The position numbers and the translations under genes are program-made. A stretch of DNA of 64,000 bases from contig NC_045133.1 of the NCBI RefSeq assembly GCF_007655135.1, forward strand, positions 27,873,845-27,937,844, written 5' to 3'. The DNA comes from Punica granatum. Lineage: Eukaryota > Streptophyta > Magnoliopsida > Myrtales > Lythraceae. The notes under the pieces were generated by a model. It was not told the origin of the DNA and ran no database searches. It saw only the letters and a program-made list of their open reading frames with translations. This document shows, piece by piece, positions 23,601 through 34,268 of this stretch (positions are counted from its first letter, which is position 1; each line of letters begins with the position of its first letter).

Positions 23601-26600
23601 AGCTGATCTACAGGCTCTTTGTACGCAGGCTGTTATAATTGCTCTGAAAAGAAACTTCCCTCTGCAAGAAATTTTGTCCACTGCAGGAAAGAATTCTTCA
23701 GGTGGTGAACGTGTTTCTCTTCCTTCAGTCATGGTGGAGGAAAGAGATTGGTTGGAGGCTCTATCATGTTCTTCACCCCCTTGTTCTCGCAGAGAAGCAG
23801 GAATAGCTGCAAATGATATAGTCTCTTCTCCCCTTCCAACCCACCTTTATCCTTGCTTTTTGGAACCTCTTTCTCTGTTTCTTGTTTCCCTTCACCTGCA
23901 TGAAAATCTCTGTTTGCCTCCTCCTCTTTCTAGAGCTGCATCAAGGGTTAAAAGTGTCATCTTCTCTGCAATGGAGAAGAGGCAATGGCCTGTTGACCGT
24001 TGGCGGACTCATCTGCATGATTTCATTCAGGATTCAAAATTTGTGAAGGATATTGAAAGAGGACTTTTATCAACTGGTCTTTTGAATGGGGAGTCTAGCT
24101 CTGTTGAGAATGATGCTTTTGGTCATGATTCCGAGTACAACTTTCTCCAATCAGTACCCTCTCTAACTTTGAATCGGGGAACTCGCTCCTTTACATCACG
24201 AAATACATCTTTTGCATTGAGAAGAAATTCGGGATATCGGTTGTTAATATCTGGAAGCCCTGGATCAGGTCAGAGGCATCTTGCTTCTTGCCTACTTCAC
24301 TGTTATATCGGGAATGTTGAAGTCCAAAAGATAGATTTGGCTACAGTTTCACAAGAAGGGCATGGAGATGCTGTGCAAGGGATAACTCAGATCTTGAGTA
24401 CGTTCTGTTATGTTATAGTGTGCTACTCTATAGTTCAAAGAGAAAGTCACTTAGGAGCAAATTAAGTATTGCTTTGCCACAGTGAAGAAACCTCATAGCC
24501 CTGTTTCTTTTGCAGTGAAATGTGCCAGTGCTGGTTCAAGTGTTGTATTTATGCCAAGAATTGATTTGTGGGCTGTAGAGACACATTGTGATGTCACCAA
24601 TGAAGATGATGTCACCAATGAAGAAGGTAGATCTAAAAATATGGAAATGGAGACTGATGTGCGAGAAAGTCACTCAGAAGAAATGGCAGGAAACAAAGGT
24701 CTTGAGCAAAGTACATCTCAGGCTTGGAACTCTTTCATTGAGCAGGCGGAATCAATCTGTGTGAATACATCCCTCATCGTTTTGGTACGATTCTGTTGCC
24801 TGTCTATTCAATCAGTGCATGACTTTTTTTTCTTAAAAACACAAGATGCTGAGTCTGCCTGTTGGATAAAAAGGATCTTGTCTTTCTAGTGCTTATGCAT
24901 CTCCATTTATAAAGGATGAGAAAATTAATGAAACAACTGGAACTGTTAACTCGACGTGACTGCTCTGGTGAGTGAATATAGTAGTATCCATGGTGCTGTA
25001 GATACCTTTCCCTCAGCAGTCTTTAGTTTCCTTGTTTTATGGCCTTCTAATATATTAAACTATTCATATGCTGACAGGCTACCTCTGAGATTGCTGTTGC
25101 AGAACTTCCTTATCGAATAAGGCAGTTTTTTAGAGGTGATGTACAAAGAAGATGTCAATCCTCTCATTCGGAGAATGCGTTGCCAAGATTCTCCATAAAT
25201 CTTGGCGTTGATATTGATTTTGATATGGTGATAAAACGGTCTGTAGCAAAATTGTCAAGTAATATGGTTGAGCATTTCGTTCAGTTGGTTCATCAAAAAA
25301 CTCTCCTCCATGCAACTTCCAAATATGGAAATTCTGATTGTTCCACAAAACACATTCCAAATGGTGGATTAGCTGGTGAGGGAGAATTGGATCCTATAGC
25401 ACAGCGCTCTGATGATTCTTCAGTGAAAGCATCTCAAATTGCTAACAAAAGAAACTTGAAGGGGAAATCGAGTTTGATGTTAGCGATATCAGCATTTGGG
25501 TATCAAATACTACGGTACCCTCATTTTGCTGAGCTCTGTTGGGTTAGTTCAAAGCTAAAAGAAGGACCAGTTGCGGATATCAGGGGGCCATGGAAGGGAT
25601 GGCCCTTCAACTCTTGCATCATTCGTCCTTATGGTGCAACAGAGGAAACAGTCATTGCTTCTAGCCCGGGGAACGTGAAAAGTGAAGAAAAGTATGGTTT
25701 GGTTAGAGGCTTGGTGGCCATTGGTTTATCAGCCTACAGAGGCATATATGAATCAGCCAAAGAAGTCTCCTTCGAGATACGGCAGGTTCTTGAGATCTTA
25801 GTTGGACAGATTAGTATGAAAATTCAAGCTGGGAAAGATATGTATGACTATTTTCGAATCCTTTCACAGGTTTCATATCTAGAAGACTTGGTCAATAGCT
25901 GGGCATATTCACTGCAGAGGTACCATCTAACTATGATTAATGTATATATATATACGTTTCTTTCTTGATAATGATATTTAAAATATTTGAACCGTGTTTA
26001 TTTGTTTCAGTCTAGAGTCGGATGCCCAAGTGACCATTTCAAAGGCAACGCCCACACTTACTACTGTCTCTGCACCTAACCAAAACACAAACCATGATAT
26101 GCTTCAAACTGAAGAACTGGAGCCACATGTTTCTGGCAAGGTCGCTTCAGAGGAAGAGGTGGTGAAAGGAAATGGTCCAGGAGCTGGAGTTGAGAATCTT
26201 GACATTCCCGACTTAAACAAAGAAAATGGCGATTGTGTGCGATCTGGTTCTTTAGAGAGGCTTGGAACTTTAGATGGTGGCCATCAGATTTTGGGAAATT
26301 CTGCTGTTGCTGAACATCCGCTCAGTCCTGTTGCTGCTGGTAAGTTGGTCGGTGATAATGGAAAAGATGCACCTTGCCCTGATGCCGAGCCTTCTGGTGC
26401 TTATCCTGCAAAGGCACTAGATACTATGGGGATCCTTCCAAAGGATGGTCCTTGCACTTCAGGTTCATTGAAAGAGATGGAAATAATTTCTACTAGTTGT
26501 GCAGCCAGCTCTAACAAAGATGATATAGTGGGGAACAATCCCAGTAGTGCCACTGACTCTGGAGACAAATGTTTCTACCGCTGCTGCTCGGAATGCCTTT

Positions 26601-27067
26601 CTTCTCTCCACGATTTGATGCGGAAGCTCCTTCTTGGGAAATGGGGTTTGAACAGGAACGAATGGACAGTTGAAGATATTCACGATGCTGTTGCTTCTTT
26701 ATCTGTGGATCTCTTTTCAGAACTGAGGAAGGGCTGTTTCATCAGTAATAGCAGCAACTTGTTTGGTGAAACCGACGATGGGTCTCTTGACTCGAAAGGG
26801 TGCAGTTGCAGTAGTTTGGCATCTAATCCAAATTTTCCAGTGGAGTGTACATGTCACTCTGTTGATGGACACAGGGATGCAGAAGGAAGCGGCTCCAGGG
26901 AAGGCCAATGTGGTTTGAATGTTGAATTCATTGTCAGAAACGGCGTCCTGGAGCCCGGGGATACTGGCAAGGATGTCGATTTTCAGTGCAAGTTTGAGCG
27001 CCTGTGCTTGTGTTCTCTCACAAAGTTGGCAGTATTTACCAAGCCGAAGAACTCGGACACACTTTAA
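20683..27067 (+). CDS. Large nuclear AAA ATPase with ePHD zinc-finger module (At3g15120-type)
   Basis: Six exons, 20683-22149, 22294-22434, 22636-24397, 24516-24784, 25078-25919 and 26011-27067, give 1845 residues. Residues 1-400 are acidic and basic low-complexity sequence with nuclear-localisation clusters such as KRARRAP and GKRKRVGK. An ePHD-like zinc module follows from CGLCGGG (residue 410) to about 560, including CTRCGRPGATIGC and CPKTYHLPCARANGC. AAA module 1 has Walker A GYPGTGKT (about 689), Walker B IIFFDEID (about 750), sensor 1 GATNRP and RRPGRFDRE. A second, decayed module has GSPGSGQR in place of Walker A (Gln for the Lys) and MPRIDLW in place of Walker B (about 1175). The tail is Ser-rich with a CFYRCCSEC cluster. 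No bromodomain was seen, unlike ATAD2. The chromatin role is inference from ePHD and AAA. The first ATG in frame after an in-frame non-ATG upstream stretch was chosen. Confidence 0.92.
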
Positions 27068-27421
27068 GTAGTCAAAATATCGTTCAGAGTTTCGGAACAT
27101 TTTTGTCCATGTAAATATCATATTAAAGCTGTTCCTTTGTCGACGCTATCAGAATTGTAAATATGCTGTCAGTTGTTTGTTCTTAACTTCTAACGTCAAT
27201 TTATTTAACCGTCGGCCCATGGGCCAGATTGTGGGCCTGTCGGCCCATTTCAAGGCCCATCCGTGGGTCCACAGTTGTGAGAACAAGATATTTCCATCAT
27301 CGTATCCACTGAACAAATAAAAAATCTGCAACATAACATTCTCCTCCTCAGCGTTTCATCAGCTTCCAAACTCCCACACAGTGAAGAGGTAGAAGAAGAA
27401 CCAAAAATCAATCTCTCTCTC

Positions 27422-27470
<49 letters not shown>

Positions 27471-27487
27471 TTATCTTTATCTGTCAA
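27068..27487. other. Spacer between ATPase and membrane-protein genes
   Basis: 420 bp holding the probable 3' end of the ATPase gene and the promoter and leader of the next one. A GGCCCAT-type motif recurs at 27216-27260 (CGGCCCATGGGCC and CGGCCCATTTC), resembling TCP-binding or telo-box-associated site II elements found in plant housekeeping promoters. The leader contains the CT/AT tract described separately. Confidence 0.5.
27411..27470 (+). repeat. (CT)n(AT)n compound microsatellite
   Basis: A CT run with one GT interruption passes directly into an AT run ending near 27470, 17 bp before the next start codon. It is probably in the 5' leader of the membrane-protein gene. Confidence 0.9.
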
Positions 27488-29351
27488 ATGCTGCAAGCTT
27501 TCGCTCCCCATCATTACCACCACTACCTTCTCTCCTCCAACTTCCGCCCCCTCTTCTCTCCGCATTCTCATCCCCTGCCTCCTCCCTACAGGCCACCGTT
27601 TCCTTTCTCCTCCGTCTCTGTCTCCGCCCTCCCGCGGTATAAACCCGCCGAGCAATGGCTAGTCGCCCAAGCGGACGAGCCCACCACCAGTTCAGCTCCT
27701 GCGGAACCAAAAACTGCAGCAGAAGAAGGTCCGGTAGAGCTCCCATCTTCTACGCCTTCTATCTTTGCTACAAGTGATGATCCCACCCCGCTCCAAGTGG
27801 CCACCAGCGTCCTCCTCACTGGAGCCATCTCCGTCTTCCTCTTCCGCTCCATTCGTCGTCGCGCAAAGCGTGCAAAGGAGTCGGTGAGACATTGCCGATT
27901 ACTCGAATAGAATCTTTAAGGAATTGTACTTGTTGAGATGTTAGTTGACTGGAAGACAGTGATGCAAGTATGCGCATGGTTTGCTGTTAAATGATTGATG
28001 AAATATTCAGTGAATATATGAAGGGAAAAAAAAAATTCTTCTTCAGATAGTGCCATTTTGTTTATATGATCAGATAGTGATTAGTTTGCTCACATTGCAT
28101 ATGAGCGGAGCTCACATTGCATATGAGCGGAGCAGCTAAGAAAGTTTGGGCAGCCATAAACTGATACTTTCAGGCGCACTGCAGATTGGGTGAGCTCAAA
28201 AGCAGAACTTTCCGTGTAGAACTGATAGGAGCTGAGAGTACTGTTTGTGTAATTTACTTCTTGCGTCGTGGGAATGAAGATTCTGTCGGTGACACATGTC
28301 TGTTGGTTTACCTTCCAGCTGAAATTGGGGATGCAGTGCTGTTTCTTTGTTCACTGTTATGACGAGTTTCGTCCTGCTGCTTTTCAACATTTTATACCTC
28401 AGGCTCAACTCCTTTCATATGGGTCTCCACAGATTTTTCCATGTGGAATTGTTGACATCAATTCTACTACTGTTCATATCATCTTAGTTTTTTTGTTTAC
28501 TATATAGAACTGAGTAGCTGGTTCAGTTGGCCTTTCGAAATGTTCCATCTTTATGTACATTCTTATGATAGAGATTGCATCTTTATCAACTGTTTTCAGA
28601 GTCATCACGTCTGCTTCATTAAGTATCACGTGATATTGTTCGTTTCTGACTGGGTTAATGTGACTTTAGAAATTTAGGTCGTCGGGAGCCAAGAAGACAT
28701 TGAAAGAGGAGGCTTTAGATAGCTTGAAAGCAATGGGAACCTCATCAATTGAAGCTAAGGCACCCCCCTCGCCAGTCCAAGCTTTAATTGGTGGATTAAC
28801 AGCTGGTGTGATTGCACTTATCCTCTACAAGTTTACAACCACTATCGAGGCTGCTCTCAATCGCCAGACACTTTCCGATAATTTCTCGGTAATCCCTCGA
28901 CTCCTTTTCTCTTTCTGTATTGATCTTCAAAAATCATGGATTCTTACCCTGACCTGTTCTAAGAAGCTTTTAACTGTCGTTATGCCAGGTGCGGCAGATA
29001 ACAATAACCATAAGGTAAAACCCAATTGCTGCTGCTTCCTTTTCTGTATTATGCATAAGTATATGCCGAAGTTCTTGGTCAGTTGATGAAGACAGGATTT
29101 ATGGAAAATCTTTGTTATCTTGCGTCTGCAGAACGATTGTAAATGGGCTGTGTTATCTTGCAACTTTTGTGTTTGGCATCAACTCTATTGGGCTGGTCCT
29201 TTACTCGGGTCAACTTGCACTAAACTCTTTCACTGAAGAATCGCCGAGTGAACAGGAGCAAACTATCAGCGAAGAACAGTCGAGCTCTACTGGGGATGGT
29301 GCTGGAGAGAGTGGCAGCTCTGGGGATGAGAGCTCAGATGATACACAGTGA
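27488..29351 (+). CDS. Plastid-targeted two-helix membrane protein (DUF3082-like, At3g15110-type)
   Basis: Four exons, 27488-27883, 28670-28888, 28989-29014 (26 bases) and 29132-29351, give 286 residues. Residues 1-50 are Pro/Ser/His-rich without acidic residues, as in a chloroplast transit peptide. Two similar hydrophobic units follow: PTPLQVATSVLLTGAISVFLF near 98-118 and PPSPVQALIGGLTAGVIALILYKF near 157-180. A third hydrophobic stretch, GLCYLATFVFGINSIGLVLY, precedes a Ser/Glu-rich tail. The paired PxPxQ-plus-helix pattern recalls the DUF3082 family of cyanobacteria and plastids; function unknown. The second exon must start at 28670 (KFRSSG): the AG at 28677 would break the frame. The mini-exon is supported by phase only. 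Confidence 0.82.
28088..28131 (+). repeat. 22-bp perfect tandem repeat in intron 1
   Basis: Two identical 22-base units, each starting GCTCACATTGCATATGAGC, lie at 28088-28109 and 28110-28131. The inner TGCATATG is nearly palindromic. They fall in the intron of the membrane-protein gene. Confidence 0.95.
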
Positions 29352-31722
29352 CGGGAACCAAGTAAAAATTGATTTTCTTTCCTCGCGTCTTTGTAGAGAA
29401 CTGTTCTATCCATATAAACGAGAGAGTGTCGGTGCCTCTTTCGATTGAGGAGCACATAGTTGCAAGATATGGCGAAGGTTGTGGCCAACAGATGTTTTTG
29501 CATTATCCGATCCATATATGATGTCAGTGGTCTGGGTTGGTTAAATCATAATCGAGATCGAGCCATGTCTCCGGGGATAGAATAATCTATCCCAGTATTC
29601 TGTTTTCAGGTTCTTCTTGGTTTGACAACAAGCTCATGGATGTCGTCATATGATAATGGGTCTGTCGAAGAATTGTCCGCTGAAGATTCTTTCAATTATA
29701 CTCTTAACAGGCATGCAATCTGGGCTGGTAGCTGAGAGAACTGTTTCATGTTTGCATGATAATGAGCAGGCCAATGTAAGAAAACGAAGGTGACTTTGAG
29801 ACAAATGCTGAACACCCTGAGACCAGAATATGGATGTGCATATAACTGACAGGGACAATGACTGGGAAACTTGCCAAAGGTGGAGCCAAATAGTATGTAC
29901 TCACAACTGCAGGGGCCAAAATCCAAGGACCAAAGTATCAATTAGTGCGGGAGAATGTGCAGATATGAAGAAAGAAGAAATGGGGGTATTTTGGTGGTTG
30001 AAGTTATTGAGCTTGGTAAACAATGCATAGAGAGTAAATTTCCGCTGACAACTGCCCTAGGTTATCTCGATCCGAACACCCTTCAGGCATATCTTCGTGA
30101 ATCAAATTGATCAGCACGAGATGCAAGTCCCGTTAAATATCGAAAGATTGTAAGACCTATGATTGTGATACATAAATAAACCAGGCACAATAACAAGGCT
30201 GGAGAAAAGAGTGAATTGTGTAGAACCAGAGTCTGCAGAATGCAAAAGAGAAACAATCCCAGCTTTTCAGTTTGGTCTCCTCCGATATATCTTTCTCTCG
30301 TCCGTGTCTTTGTTCCTTTTTCTTAACAAGAAAGCTGCTAAGACATATATAACATAGGAAAATTCTATGGTCGCCTTAGCCGGACCATTTTAACGACTCC
30401 AAGGGGCTAAGGGATGGTCCAACTAAGGGATCGGGTGATCTCATATAATCAAGCAAAAAGTGCGAATGAACCGAACTTGCTTCTTTTTAATCTTGTCCTG
30501 TGAAATCTCTGTTCCTTCCCAGGGAAGGGAACTGCATGATTATATGATACTCTTCTCAGTTCTCTCCTCCTTTTGGGAATTGATAGTGCAAAAGTAACGC
30601 AAAGCAAATGGCTCCCAAAGTTCAACAAAAGTGCTTCTGAGACTCTTTTCTGACTTTAACGTTCAAATCAACAACGAAGTTGTGATACATGAAAAGCAAA
30701 AAGCCAAAGGCAGAGAACTAACAAACACCTCATGCGAACTCGCAAGAATTTTATCGTTCGACTAGAGATTTCGCGAAGGCCGAATCTCTTGCAGCGCCAG
30801 AAATACTATTAGTAATGTATCTATTTGTTCAATCAATCACCATTATCTATTAAGTTCGGACACTAGGAAGAAAAGGGCGTCGACTTTTCCCGATCGAGTT
30901 TTGCCTTGTAAATATCCCATCAAGGGTGACCAAACAAGCTGAAAATTAACAAAACCACTCTGGGCAATGAGGGGATGACTAACACATACAATGACGAAGG
31001 GACTTGATAAAACATCTTATCGCTTTCATATGTTCGATGAGATTGGCACGTAAACTCTGGCCCGACCTCTCCATATCTCACATGTCCGCCTCATATTTCA
31101 TTATCCTAATCCTCGATTTCGGCTCGCTCCCGACCGAACAAACTGCCCCTCAAATTGACCCTTCGTGGTCCCCAACTGCAAACATTTAAGCACACCCCCC
31201 CCCCCCCCCCCCCCCCCCGCTTCACCCATCAATCAATTCTTTCACTTTCAATCCCCAAAAGCTCACATGGAGTGTAGCCACTTATGTACATTACATTTCC
31301 ATCGAAACAGCTGACAATTAAAAAGGGAAAGATGAAATGAATCCATCAAACAAAAAAAAAAGATTTTTACAGTGGCACGTGAGATTATGCTCGAAGAACA
31401 TTCGTAAAAGCAAAACCTGCCAAGGCAAGTCAGACACCGGAGCGAGGATTAACCTAACACGCGGTGCCGGTGGGGGGTTCCCACCAAGGAAAAGCAAATC
31501 GAATCCTGCCAAAACTACAGTAAACCCACATGACAACTTTTTTCACCGTACTTAAAGTGCCCTTTTTATCTCGATTAGACCCCTAAAGAAATGAAGTGGC
31601 AAATTACCTATGGCAAACAAATAGACGATATTAATAAAGTAAACATTAAAAAAAAAAAAAAAATTTACCTAAAAAAATACCAAAAATCACCTATACAGCT
31701 TTTTTGACCCTTCCAGTCCGGC
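29352..31722. other. Convergent intergenic region, 2.4 kb
   Basis: Lies between the 3' ends of a + gene and a - gene, so it should hold both terminators. No gene was recognised. It contains a 24-base C homopolymer at 31195-31218 and a long A-rich tract near 31648-31665. Open frames are short and featureless. Confidence 0.5.
31195..31218 (+). repeat. Poly-C tract, 24 bases
   Basis: An uninterrupted run of 24 C between the convergent genes. Such runs can form i-motif and, on the other strand, G-quadruplex structures, and their length is unreliable in assemblies. A second 24-base run of the complementary base occurs at 46092-46115. Confidence 0.9.
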
Positions 31723-34037
31723 TTAGACCCCTACTCCGGCAGCTTTCACCCTCAGGTTGGCCGAGCGCCGGTGGGGCTCGAGCTTTCGGTTCTTCCAGAA
31801 GCAAGCATCGGGGGCGAGCTTCATCGCCGTCCTCCTCGGCTCGGACTTGCACCTCGGGAGGACGAGGGGCTCCCCTGCCTTGGCGTTCAGCAGCTTCTGC
31901 TCTATCATGGCGGCCATTGACTCGCCGCCTCGCCGGGCCACCCCAGCTGTGACTGCCGCTGCCTGAGAAGGGAAGGAGCAGGAGCTCCTAGGTGGCTGAT
32001 GGAGAATGCGCGCCTGCTGGGCTGTAAGGGCGGAGCCTGACCGCTTACTTTCAGGGGCGGCTAGGGCGGTCCTCTTCTTGGGGTCTTCCCCACCGACAGC
32101 AGCCTTGTTGACATGCCTCTCAGGGAGCCACCGGATGAAGTCCGTGCTGCAGACCCACGTCTCCTTAGAAACCTCCATCGAAAGCTTCGGCTCGCACATC
32201 ATTAACAGCAGGCACTCGGGCAGGACTGAAGTCTCCCTCTCGACGCTGTCTCTACCCTTTGTCTCCTTAGCAGGACTGAAATCGTCCGGCTCTGGGTTCT
32301 CCGGTTCGGATCTTTCCTCACCCACCGTCTCCTGGACTGCTTCTTCTAGCTCCGGCGCCACCTTCTCTGAAACAAGAATCTCTGTTACTCCGTCGTCTGC
32401 CTCCTCCACATCTAATTCTGATTTCGACTGTCGGGGCCCTACTTCATCATCAAAATCAACCCCATCTTCATCATTTTCAGCTAAGAGTTCAGCGCTAGCC
32501 GCACCAGCTTCTTCTTCATCTTCTCCTCCATGGTTGCGTTCATTCTCGTGATCTACATGAGCTTCAATCACTGGACCGCTCAATACCTCCAGTCTCTCTT
32601 CCTCCTCTGGTTCTTCTGAATTGTCAACGGATTCTTCCGGCAGCTTGGCATTGGTTTCTTGATCCACTTCTTGTTCTCCCCCCTCTTCTTCTTCCGCAAT
32701 GACCGAGCTCGACTCTGCTTCTACCGTCCTCTGTTCTTCACTGGCTTGTGCAGTAACCCAGCGCTCTTCGCTCACTTCCACCTCCGAATCTTCATCCGCC
32801 TCCTGCTCCACCTTGACTTCCTCAGCCATCTTCTTGTCACCCACGCTGTCTTCTTGGCAATCTTCGTAATCCTTATCCTCCTCTTTTTCATCTTTCTGGA
32901 CGGGGGAACCGCAGAATTTGTTTGCGAGCGCGGCCATCTTCACTGGGTCCGACCTGCACCGCATCAACAGAAGCGCATTCTTCGGAGGAATGCAGATACT
33001 GACCCTTCCTTGCTCTTCTTCCTCCTCAGCCTCCTTCCTCTCCCTGCAAATCTCCTCCTCGTTAAACTCAAGCTCTTCAAAGATATGCCTCCGCTGACTC
33101 CTACTCCTCTCCTTGGTCTCCGCCGCCGGGATCTCTTCCCCCCCGACCACCAACTCGATCTCTCTCCTGCCTTTGCCTTCTCCTTCCTGCACCGCCACGA
33201 GCCACCGTGCTATCACCGCCCCACAGGAGCTTCCACCGTCGGATCCGGCACCAGCGGTCACGGACTTCTCTTCCTTGGAGGACATGCACGAGGAGCGGCA
33301 GGGCAAGAAGCAGTTCCAGTCCGCCCCGAAGGTCCTGAGGGCTTCACAGATCGTCACCGGGAAGTGGACCCACCTCTGGTTCCGGTGAGGAAGGCATTCC
33401 TGGTTACCGTTCTGCGGCGGGAAACTATGGTGGCCTGATCTACTGAGCTCGAGCTTCCTGAAACTCACCTGAGCAAGAGAGCATATATATATATATATAT
33501 AAGAAAAGCTATATATGAAGAAGACTCAAGAAGCCCATCGATGGAGAGTTAGAGGTGATTGAAGCACAGTTCCTGGAAGTTTCTCACCTCTCCCTTACGC
33601 TTAGATCTAGTCCGCAGCTTCTTGCCTTGCTTCTTGGTCTTGACCCTGACCTGGCCAATGCAGGTGACCTTGGGGGAGCTGGGCTCGGGGTTCTCGAACC
33701 CGGCGCCGCCTCGCTTCTTTCCGCCGGAGGGGAACATGGGGGAGGCCTGGCCACCCTTTAAGCTGCCGTTGCTCTTGAGCCGGCGGCTGAGGGAAGACGA
33801 GAGCGAGATCTGGCCGGTAGGCGGGGGAGCGTCCCTCGCGCGGGCGGGGCTGAGGATGGACTTGGAAGAGGGAAGTTTCATGGAAGAGGAGGAAGAGAGG
33901 CGGGAGGTGAAGCAGATAAAGAGCTCACTGGTGGCGGTGGTGGTGGTAGCAGTAGCAGTAGCAGTGGAGGAACTGCTGCTATTGATGCTTGTCGTGCGAT
34001 GGGGTCTATGGGGATCAGGTGAAGAGTCCATGGCCAT
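31723..34037 (-). CDS. Acidic plant protein of unknown function (At3g15115/At1g53180-type)
   Basis: Two exons, 33588-34037 and 31723-33468, separated by a 119-base intron with an AT repeat, give 731 residues. The splice joins KRKGE to VSFRKLE in phase. Visible parts: a Ser/Thr-rich start; a conserved basic block with SELFICFTSRLSSSSSMK, PMFPSGGKKR, NPEPSSPKVTCIGQVRVKTKKQGKK; then NQECLPHRNQRWVHFPVTICEALRTFGADWNCFLPCRSSC. A Glu/Asp-rich middle (about 260-530) follows, then a basic Arg/Ser tail with RCKSEPRRTAMKLAPDACFWKNRK. No enzymatic motif was recognised. The conserved blocks match a plant-only family remembered from Arabidopsis as serine/arginine repetitive matrix-like. The first Met (34037) and the third residue Met (34031) are equally possible starts. 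Confidence 0.85.
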
Positions 34038-34197
34038 ATGCTTTTAACTCTTTTTACAGCGATTTGACCCTATCATGCGAGATTTGACAAATGGGAATTG
34101 ATTCGGATCTTTTGCTCAATAAGTTTTCACCACCACCATTCAGCACAGGCGCAGCAGCAGACGGAACATTTTAGCTGTGGGGGTGAAAATGGCACAC

Positions 34198-34268
34198 AGA
34201 GAGAGAGAGAGAGAGAGAGAAATGGTGAGTTCTCGTTCTTGTTAGAGAGAGAGAGAGAGAGAGAGAGA
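34198..34268 (-). repeat. Two (GA)n tracts in the upstream leader
   Basis: Runs at 34198-34220 and 34244-34268, about 160-230 bp upstream of the start at 34037; they read as CT repeats in the direction of that gene. Probably part of its 5' leader. Confidence 0.85.

Noticed and set aside
23780..23940. Possible unspliced intron in the third ATPase exon
   Set aside because: The Pro/Leu-rich segment SSPLPTHLYPCFLEPLS looked intron-like, but it keeps the frame and a similar segment is remembered in the Arabidopsis protein.
32006..33438. Plus-strand open frames of 181 and 259 codons opposite the acidic protein gene
   Set aside because: Both arise from the Glu/Asp-rich repeats read backwards as Ser/Leu/Phe-rich sequence. 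The minus-strand frame has conserved family blocks and a clean splice.
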